From positions 2,852,001-2,916,000 of the forward strand of contig BQOK01000001.1 in assembly GCA_022835495.1 (NCBI GenBank): 64,000 nucleotides of DNA. The letters are read 5' to 3'. The notes beneath the pieces were generated by a model that was not told the DNA's origin, made no database searches, and saw only the letters and a program-made list of their open reading frames with translations. How positions within the stretch are numbered: position 1 is the stretch's first letter; every line of letters begins with the position of its first letter. This stretch comes from Oscillospiraceae bacterium (GTDB lineage: Bacteria; Bacillota; Clostridia; Oscillospirales; Ruminococcaceae). A program made the translations under genes and the position numbers. This document shows, piece by piece, positions 27,987-36,406 of this stretch.

Positions 27987-28182
27987 TGTGCATAACGCAC
28001 AGATGCAAGGGGCCGGCCCTGTAGCAGATGCCAGTGCAAACAAAGAGGTTTCTACAAAGGACCTTAAGCCAGGTCAATGTTACATAAGGCAGAGTGATAT
28101 CTCCCACTTAATCATTGAGTATACAGCAGCTGGCGTTAAATGCAGGCTCATAAATGTTAGAACTCATTGTCCGGTTCAATAG
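27967..28182 (+). pseudogene. Toxin-tail stub overlapping two immunity genes
   Basis: 71 codons; the credible part starts near NAQMQGAGPVADASANKEVS and reads VSTKDLKPGQCYIRQSDISH to RTHCPVQ, stop 8 bases before the next immunity gene. It begins inside the end of the previous gene, showing where the front was deleted. Tip family unassigned. Confidence 0.6.
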
Positions 28183-28190
28183 GAGGATGA

Positions 28191-28571
28191 ATGAAAATAG
28201 AAAACAACGAAATAAACGCTCTTGAAAAGCTTTGGTTGAAAACTATTTTATCCCAAGACTTCGATCACAGAGATGAGATCATCAATCAAATAAACCACTC
28301 CAAAATTGAAAGAGAGTATACGGATTTTTATTTATTGTTAAAGTTTAAAGTGGATAGCAAAATACATCCTATACAAACTGATATCAGCGTTCCCGTTGAA
28401 ATGCGTTTGCACGAACCGAATCAGGTGCCTGTACAGTTTTTATTGCATATCGTCCAAGGCTATGTTTCAGAATTGGAAATATTTAATGCCGACTCTTCTA
28501 AAATCGCCGAACATATAAATTTAAAAAATGCAAAAATAGAAGTATTGGTTAATTGCAATTCTAAAAATTAA
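28191..28571 (+). CDS. Immunity-type protein, DUF6984-like
   Basis: 126 residues from ATG 28191 after GGAGGATGA. FDHRDEIINQINHSKIERE, ISVPVEMRLHEPNQVPVQFL and LHIVQGYVSELEIFNADSSK suggest the DUF6984-like immunity family (tentative). A truncated duplicate of its second half lies at 32784-32984. Confidence 0.68.
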   Translation: MKIENNEINALEKLWLKTILSQDFDHRDEIINQINHSKIEREYTDFYLLLKFKVDSKIHPIQTDISVPVEMRLHEPNQVPVQFLLHIVQGYVSELEIFNADSSKIAEHINLKNAKIEVLVNCNSKN

Positions 28572-28572
28572 T

Positions 28573-28689
28573 ATTGATTCAGCAAAAGAATACACTATGC
28601 CCCTCAATAACGGAAGCTTAAACGCCCATGATGAAGCCATTGCTAAAACCATAGTTCGTCATATTGCTAATACTGTCGCTGGAAAGTAG
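28573..28689 (+). pseudogene. Toxin-tail stub
   Basis: The frame reads IDSAKEYTMPLNNGSLNAHD and then EAIAKTIVRHIANTVAGK, stop TAG 8 bases before the next start. It is a helical C-terminal end without a front, between two immunity genes. Confidence 0.5.
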
Positions 28690-28697
28690 ATGACTGT

Positions 28698-29051
28698 GTG
28701 AATTATAAAAATATAACAGCTCTTTTATTAATGGAGTTTCCTGATCTGCAAGAAACATTGGATGAGAACAATTATTTAAGTGATCTTCCGCACTGCATTT
28801 TTGAAATAATTTTGATCCCTTATGTCAAAAAGCTATGTGAAAATAAGAACAGCAAAAATTTAGAAAAGCTGGGAGCTTTTCTTGAAAAAATGGCAATATG
28901 CAGCGATAAAAAAGTGAATGAGTTATTAAATGTATCATTTTTAGAACCGATCGTATTAGCGGATAAAGAATTGCTACTATCTTTACAGCGTTATCTTGGA
29001 AAAAAGTCTTTAGAAGAATTAAATTATTGGTTAGTAAGGTATAAACAGTAG
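28698..29051 (+). CDS. Immunity-type protein, DUF7674-like
   Basis: 117 residues from GTG 28698. All-helical: FPDLQETLDENNYLSDLP, KNLEKLGAFLEKMAICSDKK, VNELLNVSFLEPIVLADK. This pattern (acidic FP start, FLE-x-MA, LLNVSxLEP) fits the DUF7674-type immunity helices; tentative. Confidence 0.62.
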   Translation: MNYKNITALLLMEFPDLQETLDENNYLSDLPHCIFEIILIPYVKKLCENKNSKNLEKLGAFLEKMAICSDKKVNELLNVSFLEPIVLADKELLLSLQRYLGKKSLEELNYWLVRYKQ

Positions 29052-29127
29052 CGCACAAAAGCACGACGCACAACATAATGGGGCGCCCCTATGCTATTCC
29101 CTCTTGAGTGGCTGGAATCTTTATTTC

Positions 29128-29167
29128 CGAAACGGGTGCCGGCGCGGTAGTCCTTATAGGCGGCGCT
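29128..29167 (+). pseudogene. Trunk ghost before the duplicated E5-type immunity gene
   Basis: The DNA reads ETGAGAVVLIGGA, matching [12 protein letters not shown] of the rhs trunk. It is fused directly to the ribosome site of the next gene, so trunk end and toxin tip were deleted together. Confidence 0.6.
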
Positions 29168-29180
29168 ATGGAGGTATCTT

Positions 29181-29639
29181 ATGAAAAGCATGCAAAACAT
29201 TATACAATCATTAAATGTAGCAGAACGTTTTAATAGTGAAGTACTTTATAGTTTTATAGAATTTCAAAAAGTAATACAAAGAATGGGCGACGATTATATA
29301 GAAACTGACGATTGTATAATAACGCCATATTATGTTTTTGATGGAAAACGAATGGAATTGTATGAGTACAAGTTATATATTCACTTAGTCAATACTCCTA
29401 ACTTTGAAAAATATTTGCTTAGAAAAACAGGTAGATTTAAAGTGAGTGATATTCCAAAAGATGTGATAATATTACAAAAGAATTGTTATTTTGAAATATT
29501 GAAAACAGAGCGTAAAATATCCAGCAAAAAAATTCAGCAATACCTGGATTTTTTATTAGGGAATAATTGTCTAAAAGCTCAAGTTGAACAAGCGCTTGGT
29601 GAGTTTAGTGTCAATAACCTATTGTTTGAATTTTATTAA
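29181..29639 (+). CDS. Orphan duplicate of the E5-type immunity protein
   Basis: 152 residues, differing from the 16020-16478 protein at only a handful of positions (for example MKSMQNIIQSL versus MKNMQNIIKSL, and FDGKRMELYEYKLYI versus FDGKQMELYEYELNI). The ribosome site (GGAGGT) is retained. No toxin tip is present here. It should protect against the same RNase even when the expressed rhs carries a different tip. Confidence 0.88.
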   Translation: MKSMQNIIQSLNVAERFNSEVLYSFIEFQKVIQRMGDDYIETDDCIITPYYVFDGKRMELYEYKLYIHLVNTPNFEKYLLRKTGRFKVSDIPKDVIILQKNCYFEILKTERKISSKKIQQYLDFLLGNNCLKAQVEQALGEFSVNNLLFEFY

Positions 29640-29755
29640 AACGATCCTGCCAGATTTTTCGTTACCACAAGAGGGCAGTTCTGTTCCAGGAAGTCACTTC
29701 CGCATCCTCTAATCTTGTTGAAGCGGGTAAGTACACAGAGGAGATAATAAAAACG

Positions 29756-30616
29756 ATGCCTTCCTTTTTAACTCTTAAAGAGCCTGATCTGCTAAAGGTC
29801 ATATTATTTTTAGGTGCAGTATGTTTAGGTATGCCGCGCCTCTCAAAAAGCAAAGTTTTCATAAACCGAACATTCCAAAAAGTTTTTCACCACTTATGTA
29901 TTTTTGTCTTTGTGATTTCTTTAGGTCTTTTATTTAATATTTTGCTTTTAGTTCTGTTTGCTCCTGATGCATACAATTTTTTGGAAATAGCTTTTACCTT
30001 CTCTGTAATTTTATTCTTTTTTCTTGCAGCCATCGCTTGCGCTACAGTGATCATTACCTTTTTAGAAGAAATTAAGGGTTCACGGCAATACTACAGATCT
30101 CAAGAAAAAATCAGCCTTCATGGGAACTGGTCTTTTCTGAACAATATTGCAAAAGAAGATATTCCTGCCTTGCTTTTTGCTATAAAGGAGATCTTGTCAA
30201 ATAACGCTATGCTAACTTCCGCAGAAGCAAAAGCTCTATCTGATTTTACAGAGACCATGATCGCCCAAAACAGAAAGCAAATACAATTCAATCTTTTACA
30301 TTGTGCTTCAGGTGATGAAGACGCTTCACTTTCTATGCAATTCAAATGCATTCGAAAAATATTCGTCTGGAATTTATGTGGCCTTGTTCTTTTACAAATC
30401 GTTTTGATGACGTCTCTTGTACTTTTTCAAGATTTTCTTTCCGTATTACTTACATCCACTTTTTTATATTTGGTATTATTACTTTTTATGTTGAAAGCTT
30501 GCTTTCGCTCTCAAAAAAAGTTGCATAAACTTCAAAATGAATATGTACAAAAACACATATTAAACTACTTTTCAAACATGTCCGAGCCTTTGGAGAAAAA
30601 TGAAAAGCCAAATTAG
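29756..30616 (+). CDS. Membrane protein of immunity type, two helix pairs around a cytoplasmic domain
   Basis: 286 residues from ATG 29756. Helices around 48-70 and 80-105, a soluble domain of ~120 residues (SQEKISLHGNWSFLNN to KCIRKIF), then two more helices. Topology resembles 34150-34902. Likely an immunity protein against a membrane-targeting tip; family not recognised. Upstream bases 29690-29755 may be a tip tail (SSNLVEAGKYTEEIIK). Confidence 0.6.
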   Translation: MPSFLTLKEPDLLKVILFLGAVCLGMPRLSKSKVFINRTFQKVFHHLCIFVFVISLGLLFNILLLVLFAPDAYNFLEIAFTFSVILFFFLAAIACATVIITFLEEIKGSRQYYRSQEKISLHGNWSFLNNIAKEDIPALLFAIKEILSNNAMLTSAEAKALSDFTETMIAQNRKQIQFNLLHCASGDEDASLSMQFKCIRKIFVWNLCGLVLLQIVLMTSLVLFQDFLSVLLTSTFLYLVLLLFMLKACFRSQKKLHKLQNEYVQKHILNYFSNMSEPLEKNEKPN

Positions 30617-30697
30617 GCACAAGAAGATAGTTTCAAACACACAGGGATGGTTCTGCTATACTATTTTCCTTTGAGTTGCCACCCCCACCCCCTCCCC

Positions 30698-30787
30698 CTC
30701 CCCCTCCGGTCTAGTTATGTTGATTCGCTGGTCGTACAAGGTTCGCAGCGGACGCCCTATTTCCATAAAGCAGGTGACAACCAATGA
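30698..30787 (+). pseudogene. Toxin-tail stub with ATGA overlap
   Basis: The frame reads SSYVDSLVVQGSQRTPYFHK then AGDNQ-stop. The TGA overlaps the ATG of the next gene, the geometry of a toxin-immunity pair with the toxin front removed. Confidence 0.5.
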
Positions 30788-31695
30788 ACAAGGAAACCAT
30801 GTTGTTTGGATTAATCATATTCCAATCCGGAATGACTTTCGGCATGTTGACCAGGCGATGGAATGGTGATAAAAGCTGTAAAGCGTCTACAATCGGAATG
30901 AAAATCTACAAATTATTTGGCGTATTGTGGGCTATATTACTTATTTGCACGCTCATTTCTTCTTTTTTGAATATCTATGATCTTATTAAAACAATTTCAA
31001 TTATCAATTTGCTGCTTTTTCTTCTAACTGGGATCTTTGTATCGAGCCTTGCAGTTATTGAAATCTTTTCCTGTCGACATCCCACAAAAAAGCCTTATTA
31101 CAAAAAGTTTAAGCCGATAAAGCTTACGCCTTCCAGTTTAATCCGCAATTTTGCGGCCTATGTGCTTTTACTTGCCCTTATTTATTTTGCACTACCTTAT
31201 CTTATTTTCAGGCTAATTATTCTGTTGTTATTTGGAATAAACTCTATAACACTTATATTTTTATTGTTAAGGATCTCCAAAAACCGTCTCACCGATAAAG
31301 ATCGTGCATCCTACATTGTCATTTCAAGCAGCACTGTTTCATTTATACTCTGTTGTTTATGGATCTATAGTTTTCTTGCGTTTCTTTCCCCATTTTTTAC
31401 AGCGATCTGTATTTTTACTTTTTCTTTGCTGGTTTTCATTGTTTCCCATCGATCAGCTTGGCAATTAGCTTATGCGAAAGACCAACTGCCGGCTGCCAAA
31501 ATTGTAATCCGCCGTTTGCTGTGGATTATCTGCGCAGAAAGCGTCGTTGCCCTTGTCATTGCACTTTTCTTTTCAAACATCCCTTCCAATGGATTATTCA
31601 TTTTATTAAACATAACCTCCTTTTTCGGATATACCTTTATGTTTCATATCGCTGTCGAGGTAACTATTAACCAAATATTCCAATCTAACACCTAA
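30784..31695 (+). CDS. Multi-helix membrane protein A1 of a duplicated two-gene immunity module
   Basis: 303 residues with about eight hydrophobic helices. The region LTPSSLIRNFAAYVLLL, LPYLIFRLIILLL, TDKDRASYIVIS and AESVVALVIALFFS aligns with the shorter protein at 37865-38473. It is followed by the signal-anchored protein at 31897, whose relative at 37173 accompanies the other copy. Function unknown; location suggests immunity to a membrane-active tip. Confidence 0.65.
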   Translation: MNKETMLFGLIIFQSGMTFGMLTRRWNGDKSCKASTIGMKIYKLFGVLWAILLICTLISSFLNIYDLIKTISIINLLLFLLTGIFVSSLAVIEIFSCRHPTKKPYYKKFKPIKLTPSSLIRNFAAYVLLLALIYFALPYLIFRLIILLLFGINSITLIFLLLRISKNRLTDKDRASYIVISSSTVSFILCCLWIYSFLAFLSPFFTAICIFTFSLLVFIVSHRSAWQLAYAKDQLPAAKIVIRRLLWIICAESVVALVIALFFSNIPSNGLFILLNITSFFGYTFMFHIAVEVTINQIFQSNT

Positions 31696-31896
31696 CACAA
31701 TATGCGATATCCAAGGATGGCCTGCAGCTACCAATCCCCCCTTTAAAGTCGCACTCGCTCATTCTCTGTGGCGAAGGAAGTCAGCCAGCAGCGAAAACGT
31801 CGTCAATGGCAGTCTCCAAATACTAACTATTCATGTGCTTCTTACTGCCCTGCTGAGTACCATTTTACGACACACGAGAAAATTGGTGATTTTACA

Positions 31897-32535
31897 ATGA
31901 AATTTGCAATAAAAGTTTTATCTTTTTTCCTTCTCCTTTGCTTTATTCCGTTTATTACATATAGTAAAAGTGAAATTTCATCCGAAACGCTTCCTTACGA
32001 AATTTCTGTCCAAGATTCAGAATATTGCTCTACGGGAAATATTCGCACTTTTGATTTTTCAAGCACAGGAGAGCTACTTATCACCGTCGCATCTACTGCT
32101 AATATATTTAGCTCTAAACGTACTTACTATGTTAATTTTTACGATTCCAATAATATTTGGCGCACTACTTTCCGAATTGAGGCAATGGGCTATTTGGCCG
32201 CTCATTTTAACGAACAAGATGAAATTGAATTATATTTAGATCGCAATAGTCAAATGTTTGTTATTGACAGTTCGGGAGCACTAATAAGTAAAAAAAATCG
32301 CGATATTGATGTCATGGAAGTGCAAAAGAGCTTTATTGAAAAGGATGGCATTGCATATTATCGGGATGCCATCGGAAAAGAAATTTCTTACACTGTTAGT
32401 GGTAATAAGTATAGTCTTTTCAAACTTTCCGTATCTTGGTTGAATAATTTATTAGTGATTCTTCCACTACTTTTACTTTTTTTCGTAAGTGGACTTTTTA
32501 TCATTTTTGTCCATAAAAAAAACAATCCCAAATAA
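31897..32535 (+). CDS. Signal-anchored extracytoplasmic protein B1 of the duplicated module
   Basis: 212 residues from ATG 31897. N-terminal signal/anchor (FAIKVLSFFLLLCFIPFITY), an exported beta-rich domain with FDFSSTGELLITVAST, YYVNFYDSNNIWRTTFRIEA and FVIDSSGALISKKN, then a C-terminal helix and short basic tail. Related in order of motifs to 37173-37826. A protein facing outside could intercept a toxin before membrane insertion (inference). Confidence 0.68.
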   Translation: MKFAIKVLSFFLLLCFIPFITYSKSEISSETLPYEISVQDSEYCSTGNIRTFDFSSTGELLITVASTANIFSSKRTYYVNFYDSNNIWRTTFRIEAMGYLAAHFNEQDEIELYLDRNSQMFVIDSSGALISKKNRDIDVMEVQKSFIEKDGIAYYRDAIGKEISYTVSGNKYSLFKLSVSWLNNLLVILPLLLLFFVSGLFIIFVHKKNNPK

Positions 32536-32649
32536 GTACCATATGATCCCAATACTGGTTTACCAAGCCCTGCTAAACCATACAAAGCTGTGGAGGGAAC
32601 AAGTGTTAACAGAAATAGAGGCATATCGTGCAATTATCAAATTTCTTGA
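32536..32649 (+). pseudogene. Toxin-tail stub starting at the previous stop
   Basis: The frame reads VPYDPNTGLPSPAKPYKAVE then GTSVNRNRGISCNYQIS-stop, overlapping the next small gene by 47 bases. Confidence 0.45.
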
Positions 32650-32797
32650 TGGATATTATCAAAGGGGGAAATCTGATGATATTGCTGTTTTATTGGGAAG
32701 TATGTCTTTGCTAAAAAATGGCCGCACCGCTGATTCTGCAATGTGGGAGGATTGGCTAGAGGCCGTAGAAAACATCCAAAGTCATGATAATACATAG
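32603..32797 (+). CDS. Short immunity-type protein, DGxxxDxAxxxDW family
   Basis: 64 residues from GTG 32603 with a perfect GGAGGG 5 bases upstream. The pattern AIIKFLDGYYQRGKSDDIAV, LKNGRTADSAMWEDWLEAV is shared with 36830-37171 (FKILDDLYCN, DDGKPADAATYNDWL). The latter is longer by a C-terminal helical part, so this copy is probably truncated. Confidence 0.6.
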   Translation: MLTEIEAYRAIIKFLDGYYQRGKSDDIAVLLGSMSLLKNGRTADSAMWEDWLEAVENIQSHDNT

Positions 32798-32984
32798 CGC
32801 ACAAACTGATATCAGAGTTCCCGTTGAAATGCATTTGCACCAACCGAATCAGGTGCCAGCGCAGTTTTTATTGCATATCTTCCAAGGCTATGTTTCAGAA
32901 TTGGAAATATTTAATGCCGACTCTTCTAAAATCGCCGAACATATAAATTTAAAAAATGCAAAAGAGGACAAACAACTTTGTTAA
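32784..32984 (+). pseudogene. Truncated duplicate of the DUF6984-like immunity gene
   Basis: TDIRVPVEMHLHQPNQVPAQ and LHIFQGYVSELEIFNADSSK repeat residues ~62-115 of 28191-28571 with few changes; the N-terminal half is missing. Fused at the 5' side to an unrelated immunity gene end. Confidence 0.8.
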
Positions 32985-33424
32985 TTACAGATTTGGGTGA
33001 AATTATAGTAACTGTAGATGGCGTAACGCAGCAGCTCCAGCCCCTTAAACTAAAAAATGTTGAAAAAAGATATGCAGTCGACGGCCGCTATAAAATTATT
33101 GTTAATTTAGGTGAAGCTTCCGCCAACGTATCCATTGCGTGCACATTATCCAATCACCCCTTTATAAATCTTACTAGAATTATTGAGTCAGGTGAACGGC
33201 TTGCTTTAATTAGCTTTTACCACCAAAAAACCAAGCTAAGCATAGGAGTAGAAGAAGGAAGACCTAAAACCGTTTGTGAATACCTTGATAATGGAATCAA
33301 CATCACTATTAACGGTAATGCGGGTATTCCCCAAATTGAGTTCTATATTGCATGGCTAACAATGCAAGATGAAGAAAAAGAAGATATCTTTACATGGTTT
33401 GCCGCAGATCCTACATTATCTTAA
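32978..33424 (+). CDS. Immunity-type protein, family unknown
   Basis: 148 residues from a TTG at 32978 (GAGGAC 8 bases upstream), starting MLITDLGEIIVTVDGVTQQL. Predominantly beta strands, ending DEEKEDIFTWFAADPTLS. The start codon is uncertain because the preceding fragment overlaps. Confidence 0.55.
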   Translation: MLITDLGEIIVTVDGVTQQLQPLKLKNVEKRYAVDGRYKIIVNLGEASANVSIACTLSNHPFINLTRIIESGERLALISFYHQKTKLSIGVEEGRPKTVCEYLDNGINITINGNAGIPQIEFYIAWLTMQDEEKEDIFTWFAADPTLS

Positions 33425-33430
33425 ATTTCA

Positions 33431-33638
33431 TGTGATGTTGCCTTTTGAGTCGCTAAAAGTCCTATTTAACCAACCAGGGATGCCTCGTTCCAATCCGGCC
33501 TCCCTGGTTTTATATTTTCGTTCCAACGCTCCCCTGGCGGCGGTCAAGTCTCCTGCGCACTGGAAGGAGGAATATAACCTGTTCGGAAGTATCAGAAAAC
33601 TCACCTATCCATACAAAACTATGGTAAAATATGAATAA
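33431..33638 (+). repeat. Cassette-border unit R5
   Basis: The TTGCCTTTTGAGTCGCTAAAAG block, an imperfect hairpin (arms around 33469-33483 and 33496-33508) and a ghost reading WKEEYNLFGSIRKLTYP to MVKYE-stop; its LFGSIRKLTYP is closest of all copies to the rhs [20 protein letters not shown] at 33622-33630. Confidence 0.8.
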
Positions 33639-33675
33639 CAAGAGGAAAGCGGAAAAGTATAAGGAGAACTTCGAA

Positions 33676-34068
33676 TTGAATTATACAACATTACTTGGCT
33701 ACGCTTTTTTAACATTTTACTATGTCGGTTTTGGTTTCCTTGGTTGTTTATTTGCGGGATACCACTTTGATCGGGAAAACAGAATGACAAATTACGGAAT
33801 TTTCAAAGCTATCGTTTTACCTAAGCGTTGGCGCAAGTTTTTCTTTTACTCGGACAAAAAAAACGGAATATTTTCTGCAGCGCTCGCAATCGAAGTTTTA
33901 GGTTACATAAACCTTTTCATGCTTTTATTTGCAAAAATATTTTTTATTCGCAGCTTCCAAACATTCCGTCTTTTGTGGGCGATAAGTCATTTAATTATAT
34001 TTGCTTTACTCGGCGTAATGGATATAATCATACACGTCCACAAAAGAACACAGAGGCCTTCTAGATAA
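33676..34068 (+). CDS. Membrane immunity protein, intact copy 2
   Basis: 130 residues from TTG 33676, placed 10 bases after AAGGAG; the same TTG is conserved in copy 1 (20080), and the ATG at 33631 lies inside the border unit. Three to four helices; HFDRENRMTNYGIFK and RWRKFFFYSDKKNGIF, then GYINLFMLLFAKIFFI. Directly upstream, GCGGAAAAGTATAA preserves the last codons and stop of the toxin that precedes copy 1, proving the tip was deleted here. Confidence 0.8.
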   Translation: MNYTTLLGYAFLTFYYVGFGFLGCLFAGYHFDRENRMTNYGIFKAIVLPKRWRKFFFYSDKKNGIFSAALAIEVLGYINLFMLLFAKIFFIRSFQTFRLLWAISHLIIFALLGVMDIIIHVHKRTQRPSR

Positions 34069-34070
34069 GA

Positions 34071-34160
34071 TCAAGCGTAGCCGGAACAACCCCTTTCCCC
34101 TATCGGTTCAGAACTGCCAACCCGCCAAAAAGCGAGGAAGAACCATCGAATGATAAGTAA
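34071..34160 (+). pseudogene. Toxin-tail stub
   Basis: The frame reads SVAGTTPFPYRFRTANPPKS then EEEPSNDK-stop, overlapping the next ATG by 11 bases. Confidence 0.5.
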
Positions 34161-34902
34161 CATTTTAAAACATTACGACTACCTCATATTGGGCGCAATT
34201 CTTTTAGTTTATATCTTTCAAGTTAAAAGAAAAGCGTTTGAAACCGCCAAAAGGAAGCAAGTCATTATTGCGTTAAAGCTGTGTTTTTACAGTTCAGTAA
34301 TACTATATGTATTGCAAATATTATCCATTTTTTTAAATACTACTCTCTCAATCGATCCACTAACAATAACATTTTGGATAAACTTACTTGTTGCAGGTAC
34401 TGTTGCAATAATTGATTTAGCTTTATTTCGTGGAAATTTTATTAAACAAAAGAGGAATCGCTCTCAAACCATAAATACTCGTTCAAAAAGCCCTGATTGG
34501 GAATTTGTTGAACTTCTTTCAGACGATCAAAAAAAATCTATTATTCAATATGATTTTTCCAAACATCAAGATTCAACGATTGCAAAAAAGATCTATTATG
34601 AGTACCACACACAAATATTTTACAATTTCAAATTTTGTAAAATGGATGCTCATGGCATCGCCATTTATCAAAAGCAACGTACTCTTTTAACCAAATCATG
34701 GGTAGTATTAGGTGCTGCGTTAATTGCACTTATTTTCGCAATATATTTAATGGAAATTTCAATGGAGATATTTTTTGTACTGATTGGCGTCTCACTCTTT
34801 TTTACAGCTATTGGCGGCATTTTTATATTTAAAGCGGCACAAAAGCCTCTGGAATACTTTGTATACATAGTTTCCGGCTTATATAACGAATCTTTGAAAT
34901 AA
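34150..34902 (+). CDS. Membrane protein of immunity type
   Basis: 250 residues from ATG 34150. Helices near 10-25, 43-62 and 73-92, a soluble middle (SPDWEFVELLSDDQKKSII, KIYYEYHTQIFYNF), then two C-terminal helices. Topology like 29756-30616 but sequence similarity is not obvious. No recognised family. Confidence 0.6.
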   Translation: MISNILKHYDYLILGAILLVYIFQVKRKAFETAKRKQVIIALKLCFYSSVILYVLQILSIFLNTTLSIDPLTITFWINLLVAGTVAIIDLALFRGNFIKQKRNRSQTINTRSKSPDWEFVELLSDDQKKSIIQYDFSKHQDSTIAKKIYYEYHTQIFYNFKFCKMDAHGIAIYQKQRTLLTKSWVVLGAALIALIFAIYLMEISMEIFFVLIGVSLFFTAIGGIFIFKAAQKPLEYFVYIVSGLYNESLK

Positions 34903-35108
34903 AGCATGCAGGAACAAGGCCGCAGATGGGTAAGTTCTTCGGATTTTTATCCACAGTCGCCACTCCCCCCTCAAAGAGGAATGATCTATGAAGAAAAACT
35001 ATAAGAAAGCAAACCAATGCAGATCACATCTTCCATTTTGATCTGCAATTTTTTGGCTGTGTATTTTCACTTATGATTTACACCTCATAAATGTGTTCAG
35101 GAGGAAAC

Positions 35109-35603
35109 ATGAGTCAAATTAATATGTTAATAAATCAGCCCTTGCTTAAAATGGGAAGAGCAAGTGACCTATGCTGGATATTATTCGGGAAACGTATTTT
35201 AGACAAAGATAAAAAAGGAAACACAATAGAAAAAGGCGAATATTCATTGCATTTGCAATGTCCGTGGCGTTTACGAAGCAAAGCAGATTCTCAAATTAAG
35301 TTGGCCTCAGGTGACATATATGAGCCAAATTCCAAAACAACCTGGAGCCCAGACTTTAATTGGGATATATTAGGGAATAATTTATTTGATGAAAAAGTCC
35401 AGCATTTTTTTGCTGGCAACAAAATTATTTCAGTGAAGAGTGTACTTATAACACAAACCAATGATCTCCAAATAGAATTCTCCAATGAATTTATTTTAGA
35501 ATGCTTTGTGAATATGTCGACTAATACAGAGTGCTGGAGATTTTTTCGGTACAACTCGGATGCACACATGGTAGCATATAGTAATTGTGCAGAGTTTCAA
35601 TAA
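35109..35603 (+). CDS. Immunity protein, QPLLxxGRAS family, copy 3
   Basis: 164 residues from ATG 35109 (AGGAGG upstream). NQPLLKMGRASDLCW, LQCPWRLRSKADSQIKLAS, FNWDILGNNLFDEK and ECWRFFR; closer to copy 1 (21315) than to copy 2. No tip remains upstream; 34903-35108 holds no gene that I can support. Confidence 0.8.
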   Translation: MSQINMLINQPLLKMGRASDLCWILFGKRILDKDKKGNTIEKGEYSLHLQCPWRLRSKADSQIKLASGDIYEPNSKTTWSPDFNWDILGNNLFDEKVQHFFAGNKIISVKSVLITQTNDLQIEFSNEFILECFVNMSTNTECWRFFRYNSDAHMVAYSNCAEFQ

Positions 35604-35811
35604 AAGGTTTCAGTATAGAAAATTTAATTAAATGCGGAAATTTAGCTAGTTTACCCCTATAAGAAACCTGGGCTCCGGAAACTATTGAAATAATTTGGAT
35701 TTTTTAAATCTAAGGGCGGTTCTCTGTTATGCCGTTTCCCCTTGAGTTGCCCCCCAAATCATCGAACCAAACCAGGATGCCACGTTTTAATGCGGCGTTG
35801 AGGAGCAAACC
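35604..35811 (+). other. Intercassette region with degenerate border unit
   Basis: Contains GCCGTTTCCCCTTGAGTTGC and ACCAGGATGCCACGTTTTAATGCGGC, a decayed border hairpin whose second arm ends early and runs into the next ribosome site GAGGAG. No ghost is left. Confidence 0.5.
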
Positions 35812-36321
35812 ATGAGTTATTTTGTATTTGGAAGTTTTGATTCCCCCAACAACGAAAGCTTATTCGATAAAATAAAAAAGTATGGACAAAACAAAGGTGT
35901 TTATTTTTGGTTCAATAGCGAAATCACCTTTTATCCCGAAATATTTAAAATGTGCAAGGAGCAAGCCTCACAAAAACAAGTCACGTTTGCTCTCACTTCA
36001 TCGAAGCAACCCTCCAACAGCAGTGATTTATTGTTTCCCTACGACAAATTCACGAATCACGAGCTTTTTTCAACTGGCAGCCGCCTCTTTTTTAATCGCT
36101 GCTGCGAAAGCAATATCCGTCCCCTTTTTGATTGTCTGAAAAAATTATTGGACTTATTCAAACTGAAAAACCTTGAAATTTTCACGGTCGAAGGGTACGA
36201 CACGGGCTTTATAAAGAAAAAATGCACTTTGGAAGAAATGGAGCAAGATTTACTTGCACAAATCAAAACAACCTCTATTATTGAATCATGTATTTATTCT
36301 ATAGAAAACAATTTTATTTAA
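35812..36321 (+). CDS. Immunity-type protein, family unknown
   Basis: 169 residues from ATG 35812 (GAGGAG upstream), starting MSYFVFGSFDSPNNESLFDK. Soluble, alpha/beta-like, ending IESCIYSIENNFI. After its stop, 36321-36356 reads DRAHKFLYPSG-stop, perhaps another lost tip end. Confidence 0.55.
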   Translation: MSYFVFGSFDSPNNESLFDKIKKYGQNKGVYFWFNSEITFYPEIFKMCKEQASQKQVTFALTSSKQPSNSSDLLFPYDKFTNHELFSTGSRLFFNRCCESNIRPLFDCLKKLLDLFKLKNLEIFTVEGYDTGFIKKKCTLEEMEQDLLAQIKTTSIIESCIYSIENNFI

Positions 36322-36406
36322 TAGATCGAGCTCATAAGTTTCTGTATCCTTCTGGGTAAAATGAAAACAAAAATCTCCTTAGCCAATAAAAAAGGAGTTC
36401 AAGAAT

